The notes under the pieces were generated by a model. The model made no database searches, had not been told where the DNA came from, and was given only the letters and a program-made list of their open reading frames with translations. 64,000 bases of DNA from Brevibacillus composti (lineage in GTDB: Bacteria > Bacillota > Bacilli > Brevibacillales > Brevibacillaceae), in NCBI RefSeq assembly GCF_016406105.1, contig NZ_CP066308.1, positions 1,957,501-2,021,500 on the forward strand, in the 5' to 3' direction. Positions 43,039 to 51,877 of the stretch are shown piece by piece. Made by a program: the position numbers and the translations under genes. Position 1 is the stretch's first letter. Every line of letters begins with the position of its first letter.

Positions 43039-43513
43039 ACGTAGCGTCCGATGAGGAGGTTTGCCCTTCCACCGCGGGAAAAGGAAGCTGGCGAAAATGT
43101 CGATACACCAGCGCCAGTATGGATTTTCGCGTTAAAATGCCTTGAAAAACGCCGTCGTCATCCTCAATACAGATAAACGGATGGTTGATGGACAGTTCCA
43201 ACGCTTTCATGAATTCCTCCGAATATTTCATGCGGGCGATTTTGGTTGTCATCACTTCATCCACCGTATAATCAGCCATTTTTTCGTATTCAATTCGTTC
43301 CAAGCCCAGGATTTTGTTCATAATCAGGGTCGTACTGACCTGACCATGAAGCCGGTAGGAATGATCCAGTACCGGGATCGCCGAGTAGCCCGATTTGATC
43401 AGCACGAGCAGCGCATGCTCCAGAGAATTCCCGAGCTGCACGTGCGCCACCTTCGTCGAGGCAATCACCAGGTCTTTCATTTTTGTATAGAGCATGGGTA
43501 CATCCAGATTCAA
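43037..43513 (-). CDS. CBS-domain protein (CbpB/YkuL-like)
   Basis: A 158-residue protein with two CBS domains, resembling B. subtilis YkuL (CbpB/DarB type), which binds c-di-AMP and touches the (p)ppGpp synthetase Rel. Conserved text is VAHVQLGNSLEHALLVLIKSGYSAIPVLDHSYRL-type sequence and ILGLERIEYE. An open frame extends to 43705, but homologues start near residue 65 of that frame; TTG at 43513 with AAAGGTGG upstream fits, and ATG 43495 is another option. c-di-AMP binding is inferred from the family. It faces the YheC/D gene and shares its terminator. Confidence 0.83.
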   Translation of the reverse strand: MNLDVPMLYTKMKDLVIASTKVAHVQLGNSLEHALLVLIKSGYSAIPVLDHSYRLHGQVSTTLIMNKILGLERIEYEKMADYTVDEVMTTKIARMKYSEEFMKALELSINHPFICIEDDDGVFQGILTRKSILALVYRHFRQLPFPAVEGQTSSSDAT

Positions 43514-43866
43514 AACAGCATCCACCACCTTTCTTCTCTTTGGCAGAAAAAACGCCTTCTGTGGTTCTCTTCTATGATACCGCATGGCGCTGAGGAAGGG
43601 TAGGGCTCTCGATAAAAACAAAGAAGCCCGGCAGGAGCGCCGGGCAAAAATCGAGGTGTGGAACAAAAGTTCCTTGTCTGTAGTATGCACGAATGCGGAA
43701 GCCAAAACATTAGGTTTTTGAAGGAAAGAGCCGCGGCAGATTTGCCCTCAAGCGAGCTGCTGAGTCACGGCAGAGCGAACGGCCGAACATATTGCCTCAT
43801 GAATTGCCGAAAAACTGCCAATCGAACTACCATGTAAATTGTCGTGCGCAAAACGGGCCTGCCTGC
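43514..43866. other. 353-bp gap between the CBS and acyltransferase genes
   Basis: Both flanking genes are on the minus strand. The gap holds one clear minus-strand terminator (43606-43645) and, next to the CBS gene, its ribosome site. The rest (about 43646-43866) shows no ORF with a ribosome site and no repeat; I see nothing further in it. Confidence 0.6.
43606..43645 (-). terminator. Minus-strand terminator after the acyltransferase gene
   Basis: GCCCGGC (43626-43632) and GCCGGGC (43639-43645) form a 7-bp stem. Read on the minus strand it is followed by TTCTTTGTTTTT (43614-43625). It lies about 220 bp beyond the acyltransferase stop. Confidence 0.75.
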
Positions 43867-45003
43867 TCAGGCACCATGTGTTTTCATATAGACAGGGCGG
43901 CGATTTTTTTTACGTCTGCTCCGTTTCCAGGTGGAGAGCTGTGTCTGCTGATACAGGAAAATACAGAGAGGCGGTGTGATCAAAAACATAACCGCCATCA
44001 GAACCGGAACCGGCCAATTCAGCCTGAAGATAACATAGCTTTCGAGCAAAAACAGGATTAGCGGATGAACCAGATAAATCGCCATATTTTGTTTGGCCAC
44101 CTGTGACAGAAAGCCGCCCAGTGCCGGCAGTTTGCTCAGATAACGGGAGAACGGGTAAAAGGCGATCAGGAAACTGGTCGTATACACCAGATAGACCGGG
44201 GCGAAAATGTGCAAGCTCTCCTCGTAGCTGGCGTACCCGTACAGATAGCGGGCTGACAACCAACAGGCGATCCCGACAGCGATGATCCAGGCGGGGATCC
44301 GCAAGCGCTCCGTCCACTGCCGCCATTTGTCGACGTGAAGGCCGGCATAAGCTCCCAAGGCAAAGGTGAACAGATACATATACACAAAGGTTTGACTATT
44401 TACATAGCCGTATTGGATCACAGATAGCAGCGGGTGAGCCGACCAGTCGATTGACCGCTGCGGATCCGTAAAGAGATAGTCAAATAGCAGATAGATACCG
44501 TTTTGGATGAGAAACAGGCAGGCGACCATCCAAAAACGGAGGTATTTTTCCACCCAGTCCTTGCAGAGAAAAAAGAGAAGATTCAACTGCAGGTACAGCG
44601 GAATGTAATACAAGTGGTAAAAGGCGCTTCCGGTCAGGAGGCTGTGAAAAAAGGGGCCAGCCAGTTCCGCCGGGTCCAAGGTCTGCAGCTTGAAAGCGGT
44701 ATAGATCGCTGTCCAAATCATATAAGGAATCACGATCACCCGCCAGCGCTTTAGCCAAAAGGCGCGCCAGTCCATTTGCCGATGCCGGTACCAATAAAAC
44801 AGAAGCATGCCGGTGGCGAAGATGAACAGCGAGCGTCCAAACCTGAGCAATATCAACAGGATAGCCTCGATGTCCGTATTCCACGGATACTCCTCTTGTG
44901 TCTGAAGAAAGAAGCCCAGGATATGAATCACCAAGACGGTGGCGGCCCCAAAGACAAAGAGGGCATTCAAATCCTGAAACGTTCCTTTTCGGTCACTACG
45001 CAT
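43867..45003 (-). CDS. Acyltransferase 3 family membrane protein
   Basis: A 378-residue polytopic protein with about ten membrane helices, of the acyltransferase-3 (OafA/YrhL/WecH) family that O-acylates cell-surface sugars. The N-terminal FQDLNALFVFGAATVLVIHI occupies the place of the usual R..D..R..A...V...H catalytic helix and keeps the His of VIH. The loop GRSLFIFATGMLLFYWYRHR and the C-terminal AIYLVHPLIL are typical. ATG 45003 follows AGGAGGAGTT on the minus strand. It is downstream of lipL on the same strand, 80 bp apart; co-transcription is possible but a functional link is not evident. Confidence 0.85.
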   Translation of the reverse strand: MRSDRKGTFQDLNALFVFGAATVLVIHILGFFLQTQEEYPWNTDIEAILLILLRFGRSLFIFATGMLLFYWYRHRQMDWRAFWLKRWRVIVIPYMIWTAIYTAFKLQTLDPAELAGPFFHSLLTGSAFYHLYYIPLYLQLNLLFFLCKDWVEKYLRFWMVACLFLIQNGIYLLFDYLFTDPQRSIDWSAHPLLSVIQYGYVNSQTFVYMYLFTFALGAYAGLHVDKWRQWTERLRIPAWIIAVGIACWLSARYLYGYASYEESLHIFAPVYLVYTTSFLIAFYPFSRYLSKLPALGGFLSQVAKQNMAIYLVHPLILFLLESYVIFRLNWPVPVLMAVMFLITPPLCIFLYQQTQLSTWKRSRRKKNRRPVYMKTHGA

Positions 45004-45083
45004 AACTCCTCCTCAATATCTGTCCGCGCTGCGGGACGGGCCAGCGCTGTTTCTGGTTGAGCGAAGGAATGGGAAAGCTCCTG

Positions 45084-45926
45084 CTAGAGGGGCAGCCTCC
45101 AGTCGGGGTCTCCCAGTTCTTTAGCCGTATAGGCAAATAAGCCGAGCCTTTCTGCCAGATGCCGGCGGCTGTCCTCCAAGGTGCGCTCATTGACAGCGAA
45201 AGGGACGGATTGGATTGGCCATTCCGATTGGATCGCGCGTTGCAGGCGCTCTTTGACGTCTGCGACGGTGATGTTAGCTCCTGTCAAGGAAGCGATGCTG
45301 CCTACTGTATTGCCGTCGATGTAGGGAATCGGCTTGTTTTTTTCCATATCGGACAGACCTGCTCGCTCGTAAAACTGTTCCATCCATTGACCGCGGGGCT
45401 GCTCCTCCACATTGATGCACAGTTGCAGGATAGACCCGAAACGGGTGCGTCGCTGTGCCATCCCGCCGATTTTCTTTCCGTGAATCGAGAAGTCAAACTC
45501 ACCAGCGCAATAAGAACCCGTCACCTCGCCGAACTGGATGGCCCCGTAGTCTCTGAGGCCCACGGACAGTATTTCCGTAACAAAGCGGAAAAAGGCGTCG
45601 ATCGATAGAGATGTGTCCGGCAGCAAACAGGCCAGATTGAGCACGCCCGCATCAAGCGGGACACAGGCGCCGCCGGAAGAACGCAGGACACAGCCGAAGC
45701 CCTGGCTGCCGAAGTGGGATAGAGCGCTCTCTAGGCGGGGAAGCTTGGCATCCCGCCGCCCCAGGTAAAGCGCCTTGTCATAGACCCACAGATGCAGGAT
45801 CGGCGAGGCGTCTTCTCTCTGCATCTCTGCCGCCAAGGCTTCATCGCGGGCCAACGGTTCCAGCGGGCTCTCCCGATACGTGCCCGAATCCATCCATAAA
45901 AATGAGCGGTTCACAGTAAATGACAT
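45084..45926 (-). CDS. lipL: Octanoyl-[GcvH]:protein N-octanoyltransferase LipL
   Basis: A 280-residue BPL_LplA_LipB-domain enzyme, near the 281 residues of B. subtilis LipL (YwfL). LipL passes octanoyl groups from GcvH to the E2 subunits of 2-oxoacid dehydrogenases in lipoate assembly. The catalytic cysteine is probably Cys140 in [12 protein letters not shown], followed by [11 protein letters not shown] with the conserved lysine; RSSGGACV is the substrate-loop motif. The start is ATG at 45926 because AGAAGGAG lies 6 nt before it; an ATG at 45947 has no such site. LipM is a related alternative, but length and motif favour LipL. Confidence 0.85.
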   Translation of the reverse strand: MSFTVNRSFLWMDSGTYRESPLEPLARDEALAAEMQREDASPILHLWVYDKALYLGRRDAKLPRLESALSHFGSQGFGCVLRSSGGACVPLDAGVLNLACLLPDTSLSIDAFFRFVTEILSVGLRDYGAIQFGEVTGSYCAGEFDFSIHGKKIGGMAQRRTRFGSILQLCINVEEQPRGQWMEQFYERAGLSDMEKNKPIPYIDGNTVGSIASLTGANITVADVKERLQRAIQSEWPIQSVPFAVNERTLEDSRRHLAERLGLFAYTAKELGDPDWRLPL

Positions 45927-46005
45927 AGGTAACTCCTTCTCGGTCAAGAATCGCTATCATTATAACGCTGTACGCGGTCTATTTCTAGTTTTCTTACAAA
46001 TACAA

Positions 46006-46079
46006 ATGATTCCGAGAAGAAAAAACCGCTTCCGCGGAAAGCGCGCGAAAGCTCGAACGCGATGCCGACGGAAACGGTT
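46006..46079 (-). terminator. Minus-strand terminator after the SLH-protein gene
   Basis: On the minus strand AACCGTTTCCG (46069-46079) pairs with CGGAAGCGGTT (46024-46034) with one mismatch, followed by TTTTTTCTTC. The loop is long (~34 nt) and contains further pairing. Confidence 0.7.
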
Positions 46080-46092
46080 GTGTCCTGCCTGA

Positions 46093-47340
46093 TTATTTCA
46101 CCAGTTTGAAGCTAAAGTTGTCGAGGGTGGTCAGTTTGCGCGGAGAATCCTCAGTCGCCGCTTTCTGCAGGTAGAGGCCCACCTCCGACCCGTTCAGCTT
46201 CAGCTTTTGTTGGCCGAACAGGTATTGATTATTCAGGTAGATCGAAACGCTGTCGTCCTTGACTACGATTTTCAGCTTGTTGGACGAACGCAGCTTGTAG
46301 GAGCCAGAGGCGAGAACATCGTAGTCGTCATCCTTGGCGTCCGCTACGCGGGCCAGCACGACCCGATCTTTATTGAGGAAGACGACGTGCGCTTCCCCAT
46401 CCTTGCCGTTAAAATAGAGACCGCCCAATCCGCTTGTACCGTCAACATTGACGTCCACGGACATTTCATAGCGGTGCTTGTTTGCCTTTTCATCCCAGAT
46501 CAAAGGCAGGAAGAAATGCTCCAGCTTGCGGTCCTTGGTGACGGCTGTCACTTGATTCAATACAACTCCCCAAGTACCGGTCGCTTTGTCCGTATCCCAG
46601 TTTTTCAGGTTCTCGGAGGAGAAGTTATCGGTGACGCTGGTCGGCAGCTCCGGCTCAGGAGTCGGTGCCGGCGGCTTCACGGGAGTCGGGAAAACCACCT
46701 TGGTCTCATCGTCTTTTTGCTCCAGCAGTGCACGGAACAGCAGGGAAGCTGCTTCTGCGCGCGTGATCGCGTCTTGCGGACGGTAGTAGTTGTTGCTGCC
46801 CTTCATCAGCTCCGTCTGAATAGAGATGGCGATGTAAGGACGGAGAGCCGGAGAGACTTGGTTGTGGTCGCGGAAGCGTTTGAGAACGTCCAGATCTGCT
46901 TTGTACGTCTGGTCGTAGCCGAGCAGACGAACGAGAGCGACCGCAATGTCTTCACGGACGGCATACTGATCCGGTTTGTAGGTGTACTTGCCGGAGTCCG
47001 ACTTGTAGCCGGTCAGGTACGGTTTGGCGTACTCGACATAGTAGAATGCCCAGTGGTTGCGAGGAACGTCCTGGAAGGTCTGGCTCACTTTTTGCGAGTG
47101 AATGTCGACGCCCGCCGCTGCGATCATGATTTTGGCAAACTCCGCACGGGTCACCAGGTTGTTGGGACGAAACTTGCCGTCCTCATACCCTTTGATGATG
47201 CCCAAAGAGGCCATCGTTTGGATTTCTTTATACGCCCAGTGATTGCGCGGAACATCCGAGAAGGTACTGGAAGCACTGACGAAGGGCACGATGGTGACAA
47301 ACATCACCATAGCCACGATGAAAGATAGTACTCTTTTCAT
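46093..47340 (-). CDS. Secreted S-layer-homology (SLH) protein with C-terminal jelly-roll-like domain
   Basis: A 415-residue surface protein. A signal peptide (MKRVLSFIVAMVMFVTIVPFVSAS) covers ~1-24. Three SLH modules (~25-70, ~85-140, ~145-205), each with the FxDVPxxHWAYxxI or ITRAE motif, bind pyruvylated wall polymer. A Pro-rich hinge follows at ~215-230. Residues ~235-415 form a beta-rich concanavalin-like domain (GTWGVVLNQVTAV; GLGGLYFNGKDGEAHVVFLNKD; LGLYLQKA-like end) that may bind carbohydrate. ATG 47340 follows AGGAGGTTCCC on the minus strand. No catalytic residues were seen, so a structural or adhesive role is likely. A long leader of ~140 nt from the promoter at 47490-47517 is predicted. 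Confidence 0.88.
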   Translation of the reverse strand: MKRVLSFIVAMVMFVTIVPFVSASSTFSDVPRNHWAYKEIQTMASLGIIKGYEDGKFRPNNLVTRAEFAKIMIAAAGVDIHSQKVSQTFQDVPRNHWAFYYVEYAKPYLTGYKSDSGKYTYKPDQYAVREDIAVALVRLLGYDQTYKADLDVLKRFRDHNQVSPALRPYIAISIQTELMKGSNNYYRPQDAITRAEAASLLFRALLEQKDDETKVVFPTPVKPPAPTPEPELPTSVTDNFSSENLKNWDTDKATGTWGVVLNQVTAVTKDRKLEHFFLPLIWDEKANKHRYEMSVDVNVDGTSGLGGLYFNGKDGEAHVVFLNKDRVVLARVADAKDDDYDVLASGSYKLRSSNKLKIVVKDDSVSIYLNNQYLFGQQKLKLNGSEVGLYLQKAATEDSPRKLTTLDNFSFKLVK

Positions 47341-47688
47341 GGGAACCTCCTGATTTTCATTTATTTTCGTTCGACCTGCTACTATGACGAGAATGGACAG
47401 GAAGAAGTTACAGGATAATCGGCCCAATTGGCAAAATTGTGTAGAAAGTCACATCTTTCTTCAGTTTGAAAAAAGTATATGGGACGACATTGTCATTCAT
47501 GAGCAGGTTTTGTCAAACGCTCGTCCCGCCGACTGCTCGCTGCCGGTTCGAAGTGAAGCCGGACTGCTCCTCTATGACGAATCTTCATAGGAAGTTCTCA
47601 TTTCCTTTTCGGGATTCACTCCGATATGTGCTATAATCAGGTGTTGTAACAACCTACAAAGACATCTTGCAGATGAGGTGATAGACGG
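47341..47688. promoter_or_regulatory. 348-bp divergent promoter region between the SLH gene and miaB
   Basis: On the minus strand TTGACA (complement of 47512-47517), a 16-bp spacer and GACAAT (complement of 47490-47495) form a candidate sigma-A promoter for the SLH gene. On the plus strand TGCTATAAT (47629-47637) is an extended -10 promoter for miaB, about 45 bp before its start. No ORF with a ribosome site is seen between them. Confidence 0.5.
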
Positions 47689-49200
47689 ATGACAGGGAAG
47701 AAGGAAGCGACACCGGACTTAAAATCCGGGAAGTCAGCGAAAACGGTTGAGGACTTCGCCAAGTATTTTCAACCGCCCTCTTTAAAGGAAGCAAAGAAAC
47801 GCGGCAAGGAAGAGATCAAAGTACACTACAATTTCGACATTCCCGATGATATGCAAGAGATCGGGAAAGGCAAGCGCTACCATGTGCGCACCTACGGCTG
47901 TCAAATGAATGAGCATGACTCGGAGACGATCTCCGGCATTCTCGAAGCGATGGGCTATACGGCGGTAGGCAATGTGGAAGAGGCGGATGTGGTGCTCTTC
48001 AATACCTGTGCGATTCGCGAAAATGCGGAAGACAAGGTATTTGGCGAGCTGGGTCACATGAAACGGCTAAAGAACAACAACCCCAACCTGATTTTGGGCG
48101 TCTGCGGCTGCATGTCCCAGGAAGAGAAAGTGGTCAACAAGATTCTGAAGAGCTACCAGCAGGTCGATCTGATCTTTGGCACACACAATATCCACCGTTT
48201 GCCGCACCTGCTTCGCGACGCGATGTTCAGCAAGGAAATGGTGATTGAGGTCTGGTCCAAAGAGGGCGACATCATCGAAAATATGCCGAAAATCCGCGAA
48301 GGAAACATCAAGGCCTGGGTCAACATCATGTACGGCTGCGACAAGTTCTGCACGTATTGCATCGTGCCGTATACGCGCGGAAAAGAGCGCAGCCGCCGGC
48401 CGGAGGATGTCATCGCGGAAGTGCGCGATCTGGCGCGTCAAGGCTACAAGGAAATCATGCTGCTGGGGCAAAATGTAAACGCCTACGGAAAAGACTTCGA
48501 GGATATGGAGTACGGCTTTGGCGACCTGCTGGATGAAATCCGCAAGATCGATATTCCGCGCATCCGCTTTACGACGAGTCACCCGCGCGATTTTGACGAT
48601 CACCTGATCGAAGTGCTGGGCAAACGGGGCAATTTGGTGGAGCATATTCATCTGCCGGTGCAGTCCGGTTCGACCGAAGTGCTGAAACGCATGGCCCGCA
48701 AATACTCGCGCGAACACTATCTGGAGTTGGTGCGTAAAATTAAAGCGGTAATCCCGGATGTGGTCTTGACCACGGATATCATCGTCGGTTTCCCTGGAGA
48801 GACCGATGAGCAGTTCGAAGAGACGCTCTCGCTGGTCGAAGAGGTCGGCTACGATTCCGCCTATACCTTCATCTACTCGCCTCGGGAGGGCACTCCGGCG
48901 GCGGTGATGGAAGACAATGTTCCAATTGAGGTCAAGAAACAAAGACTGTATCGCCTGAATGAACTTTTGGCCAAGATCGGTCTGGAGAAAAATCTGCCTC
49001 TGCAGGATCAGGTCGTGGAAGTGCTGGTCGAGGGCGAGTCCAAAAACAACCCGGAGGTGCTGGCTGGCCGCACGCGGACGAACAAGCTGGTCCACTTCAT
49101 CGGGGATAAATCGCTGATCGGGCAGTTTGCCCATGTAAAAATAACAGATGTCAAAACGTGGACCCTGCATGGGGAGATCGTGACAAAAATCGAGGTGTAG
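47689..49200 (+). CDS. miaB: tRNA-2-methylthio-N6-dimethylallyladenosine synthase MiaB
   Basis: A 503-residue radical-SAM methylthiotransferase that converts i6A37 to ms2i6A37 in tRNAs reading UNN codons. A ~65-residue N-terminal extension precedes the UPF0004 domain ([33 protein letters not shown]). The radical-SAM cluster is CDKFCTYC (Cys217, Cys221, Cys224), and the TRAM domain forms the C-terminus. ATG 47689 follows GAGGTGAT. It works after MiaA (59238). The following ricA gene product is needed for MiaB maturation in B. subtilis. Confidence 0.96.
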   Translation: MTGKKEATPDLKSGKSAKTVEDFAKYFQPPSLKEAKKRGKEEIKVHYNFDIPDDMQEIGKGKRYHVRTYGCQMNEHDSETISGILEAMGYTAVGNVEEADVVLFNTCAIRENAEDKVFGELGHMKRLKNNNPNLILGVCGCMSQEEKVVNKILKSYQQVDLIFGTHNIHRLPHLLRDAMFSKEMVIEVWSKEGDIIENMPKIREGNIKAWVNIMYGCDKFCTYCIVPYTRGKERSRRPEDVIAEVRDLARQGYKEIMLLGQNVNAYGKDFEDMEYGFGDLLDEIRKIDIPRIRFTTSHPRDFDDHLIEVLGKRGNLVEHIHLPVQSGSTEVLKRMARKYSREHYLELVRKIKAVIPDVVLTTDIIVGFPGETDEQFEETLSLVEEVGYDSAYTFIYSPREGTPAAVMEDNVPIEVKKQRLYRLNELLAKIGLEKNLPLQDQVVEVLVEGESKNNPEVLAGRTRTNKLVHFIGDKSLIGQFAHVKITDVKTWTLHGEIVTKIEV

Positions 49201-49205
49201 ATAAA

Positions 49206-49649
49206 ATGGAACAAACAGAACTGTACACACACAAAGAAATTCTGGATAAGGCGAGAGAACTGGCAACGATGATCTCCCGCACCAAGGAAGTCGACTTCTT
49301 CAAGCGGGCAGAGCACCAGATCAAGCATAATGAACGCGTCCAGGAAATGATCGATGAATTAAAGAAGAAACAAAAGCAAATGGTGATGTTCGAATCGATG
49401 AACAAGCCGGAGCTGGTGAAAAAGGTGGAAGCCGAATATAACCAGCTTCACGAGGAACTGGACAGCATCCCCATCGTCACAGAATTCAAGCAATCGCAGG
49501 TCGACGTCAACGATCTGTTGCAAATGGTGACCCATGTGATTACCAATACCGTGTCTGAGCGCATCATTTTGGATACGGGCGGGAATCCGCTTACCGGTGA
49601 AACCGGCGGCGGACCCGAGAAAAAACAGAGCGGCGGCTGCTGCTCGTAA
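49206..49649 (+). CDS. ricA: RicA (YmcA), Y-complex subunit
   Basis: A 147-residue helical protein of the YlbF/YmcA family. In B. subtilis RicA, RicF and RicT form the Fe-S Y-complex that promotes RNase Y-dependent mRNA processing, competence, biofilm formation and sporulation. The C-terminus ends GGCCS, keeping cysteines in the region used for cluster binding. ATG 49206 is 6 bp after the miaB stop with GAGGTGTAG upstream. RNase Y itself is encoded in this window at 30428. The miaB-ymcA-cotE order equals B. subtilis. Confidence 0.92.
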   Translation: MEQTELYTHKEILDKARELATMISRTKEVDFFKRAEHQIKHNERVQEMIDELKKKQKQMVMFESMNKPELVKKVEAEYNQLHEELDSIPIVTEFKQSQVDVNDLLQMVTHVITNTVSERIILDTGGNPLTGETGGGPEKKQSGGCCS

Positions 49650-49781
49650 AAGCATGACAACCGCAAGACTTTGGCGATGATTGCGGCGACAAGCCCTACC
49701 AAAATGGCGCTGGGTGTTTGCACCCTAGTCGGATGCCCTGCATACAAATGTACAGAAACGTTGTATGGAGGAGGTAACGAA

Positions 49782-50342
49782 ATGTCGGGTATAGACAAAG
49801 ACCTGCAGTGCCGGGAACTCATCGCCAAAGCCGTCTGCGGTAAAGGTCATAAATTTACACAAACGACCCACACCATCATACCGTCGCACACTCCTTCGAC
49901 GATCCTCGGATGCTGGGTGATAAACACGAACTTCCAGGCAGAGAAGGTTGGGGACGCGGTTGAGGTATCTGGTACGTATGACGTCAACCTGTGGTACTCG
50001 TTTGCCGACAACACGCAAACCGAAGTGAAGCGGGAAAACGTCCATTTCTCCGTACTCGTTCCGCTTACGTTCTTCGACAGAAACTGCCGCGGTGACCTGG
50101 AAATCGTCGCCCGCGCCGTAGAACAGCCGAAGTGCGTCAAAGCCGAACTGAGCGGCGGTGGCACCGTCACTGTCAGAGTGGAAAGCGAATTTGCAGTCGA
50201 AATCATCGGGGAGACCAAGGTGTGCGTCGTCGTCTGCAACAGCTGCGATGACAAGGATTTCCACCTGGTGGGCGACTACGAAGACAACAGCGACGAGTTT
50301 GACGACTTTGATTCGGCCACCCTGCTGGACGAATTGGATTAA
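49782..50342 (+). CDS. cotE: Outer spore coat morphogenetic protein CotE
   Basis: A 186-residue spore coat protein that builds the outer coat layer around the forespore. It begins MSGIDKDLQCRELIAKAVCG, keeps the conserved core (TILGCWVINTNFQA; YDVNLWYSF; FFDRNC) and ends in the acidic tail DNSDEFDDFDSATLLDELD. ATG 49782 follows GGAGGAGGTAACGA. An in-frame ATG at 49671 has no ribosome site. CATACAAA at 49741-49748 resembles a sigma-E -10, but no matching -35 was found. A terminator overlaps the stop region. Confidence 0.96.
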   Translation: MSGIDKDLQCRELIAKAVCGKGHKFTQTTHTIIPSHTPSTILGCWVINTNFQAEKVGDAVEVSGTYDVNLWYSFADNTQTEVKRENVHFSVLVPLTFFDRNCRGDLEIVARAVEQPKCVKAELSGGGTVTVRVESEFAVEIIGETKVCVVVCNSCDDKDFHLVGDYEDNSDEFDDFDSATLLDELD

Positions 50343-50369
50343 GAGGAGAGCAACCATCTCCTCTTTTTC
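50342..50369 (+). terminator. Rho-independent terminator after cotE
   Basis: AGAGGAGA (50342-50349) pairs with TCTCCTCT (50357-50364), loop of 7 nt, then TTTT. The stem starts at the last base of the stop codon. Confidence 0.9.
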
Positions 50370-50468
50370 TTTTCGTCCGATCGAGCCGTCTCCCGGGATT
50401 GAGGGAGGCGGCTTCACTTTTTCCCCCGAAATGTCATAGGCTATCACATCGGAGCGGAGGTGGAGATC

Positions 50469-51794
50469 GTGCATGCATGGAGTGGAGAACGAGCGAAGGC
50501 TCGCCTGACGGGCCGAGAACCGGGTCTGGAGCCAGCCACGCCAAGGTTGCCGGGGAACGCAGAGAAAGCGGTCTCGCTTTTGCAAAATCCGGAGCGGACA
50601 GCTTATTTGCTCAAAATTAGCGGCATCCCGACGGCGAGAGGTGCCCGTCCTGAGCCGGGAACACGAACCTATCGTATTCATATGTTCGAAAACCGGGTGT
50701 TGATGCTTGAGAAATCCCGGCAGCCGACACAATGGCTTCGCGAAGCGTGGGGAGAACCTTCGTTTGAACAAATCGATCCCGCCGATGACGATTATGAAGC
50801 GAGTGCCGTCATCCGCCTGGCGAGGCGCGCGCTCTATGCGGCGGGACTTCACTACGGACATCTGGTGCTGCACGCCGCCTCCCCCCACCGGGTGAAGGTA
50901 CATGCGGTCTCCGCCGATTGGCTTTTGCAGCATCAGGGCAGGCTGCGCACGGCGGCAGAGACTTGGTGGGCAGAAGAACAGGGACGCTGGTCTGGCTCGC
51001 CGATCATGCTGGGGGCTGACCCGGAATTTGCCCTGCGCCACCCTGACGGCCATATGGTGCTGGCTTCCGATTTCATGGGGACAAACGGTGTCGTAGGCTG
51101 CGATTCGACGCGGTACCGGGAAGAGCTCGCCCTGCATCAGCACCCCCTGGTCGAGCTTCGCCCCGCCCCGTCAGCCAACCCGGATCTTCTGTTTCTGCGA
51201 ATCGTGAAGGCCCTCCGCACGGCGGCGAAAAAAATCGACAATCCGTCGATAGAGTGGGTGAGCGGAGGAATGCCGTTTGAAGGCTATCCCATCGGCGGCC
51301 ATATCCATTTCAGCGGCATCCGGCCGGATTATCAGCTCTTGCGCCAGCTCGATGCTTATCTGGCGCTGCCGCTGGTCTTGATCGAAGACGCCGGCTGTCG
51401 GATGCGGCGGCCACGCTACGGGTATCTGGGCGACATGCGGGAAAAGGACTACGGCGGAACGCCGGGCTTTGAATACCGCACCCTGCCTAGTTGGCTGGTC
51501 GATCCCATCGTGACGAGAGGAGTGCTGCACCTCGCCCGCTTGATTGCCGACTCGAGCCATCATCTGATGATAAATGAGCTGAGTCCCGGCCTCGTCCGCG
51601 CGTATTACCGGGGGGAACAGGAGCGGATCAAACCCCTGGTGACGGCCATGTGGGAGGAGTTGCGGCAGCTGCCCGGTTACGCTCGCTCAGGGGCCGTGCT
51701 GGACCGTTACTTCGCGCGCCTGCTGTCCGGAAACGTCTGGCCTGCCGATCGCGATCTGCGAATCGTCTGGTCGCATTACAGCGGAAAAAGGTAG
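50469..51794 (+). CDS. Amidoligase-like protein (COOH-NH2 ligase type 2)
   Basis: A 441-residue protein whose C-terminal half looks like the phiEco32-type COOH-NH2 ligase (type 2) group of the ATP-grasp-related/glutamine-synthetase-like amidoligases. Key motifs are GADPEFALR (~182-190), VELRPAP, GGHIHFSG (~276-283), and FEYRTLPSW with a downstream NELSP. The Asp-Glu pair, the His pair and the Glu-x-Arg would bind metal-ATP. The N-terminal ~170 residues are not recognised. GTG 50469 follows GGAGGTGG at 8 nt; GTG 50460 overlaps that site. It lies between cotE and mutS. A role in peptide-bond or cross-link formation, perhaps in the spore coat, is inference only. Confidence 0.75.
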   Translation: MHAWSGERAKARLTGREPGLEPATPRLPGNAEKAVSLLQNPERTAYLLKISGIPTARGARPEPGTRTYRIHMFENRVLMLEKSRQPTQWLREAWGEPSFEQIDPADDDYEASAVIRLARRALYAAGLHYGHLVLHAASPHRVKVHAVSADWLLQHQGRLRTAAETWWAEEQGRWSGSPIMLGADPEFALRHPDGHMVLASDFMGTNGVVGCDSTRYREELALHQHPLVELRPAPSANPDLLFLRIVKALRTAAKKIDNPSIEWVSGGMPFEGYPIGGHIHFSGIRPDYQLLRQLDAYLALPLVLIEDAGCRMRRPRYGYLGDMREKDYGGTPGFEYRTLPSWLVDPIVTRGVLHLARLIADSSHHLMINELSPGLVRAYYRGEQERIKPLVTAMWEELRQLPGYARSGAVLDRYFARLLSGNVWPADRDLRIVWSHYSGKR

Positions 51795-51831
51795 GAATGC
51801 GTACGCAGGATACACGGCCGCGCATCCCGCA

Positions 51832-51840
51832 TGGTATAAT
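51832..51840 (+). promoter_or_regulatory. Extended -10 promoter of mutSL
   Basis: TGGTATAAT combines an upstream TG with a perfect TATAAT (51835-51840). It is 37 bp before the mutS start and directly after the amidoligase gene. No good -35 is seen. Confidence 0.65.
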
Positions 51841-51877
51841 GGACAGACGAGATTTTGAAGCTAGGAGACGTATCGCA

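Noticed and set aside
43514-43705. 64-residue N-terminal extension of the CBS-domain protein
   Set aside because: The extension covers a minus-strand terminator hairpin and has no similarity to family members; TTG 43513 has a ribosome site.
39130-47340. Genomic or defence island in the accessory stretch
   Set aside because: Genes are ordinary chromosomal types with no integrase, toxin-antitoxin, restriction or phage genes; only the group II intron is mobile.
49671-49781. N-terminal extension of CotE from an upstream in-frame ATG
   Set aside because: No ribosome site precedes ATG 49671, whereas ATG 49782 has GGAGGAGG and gives the standard CotE N-terminus.
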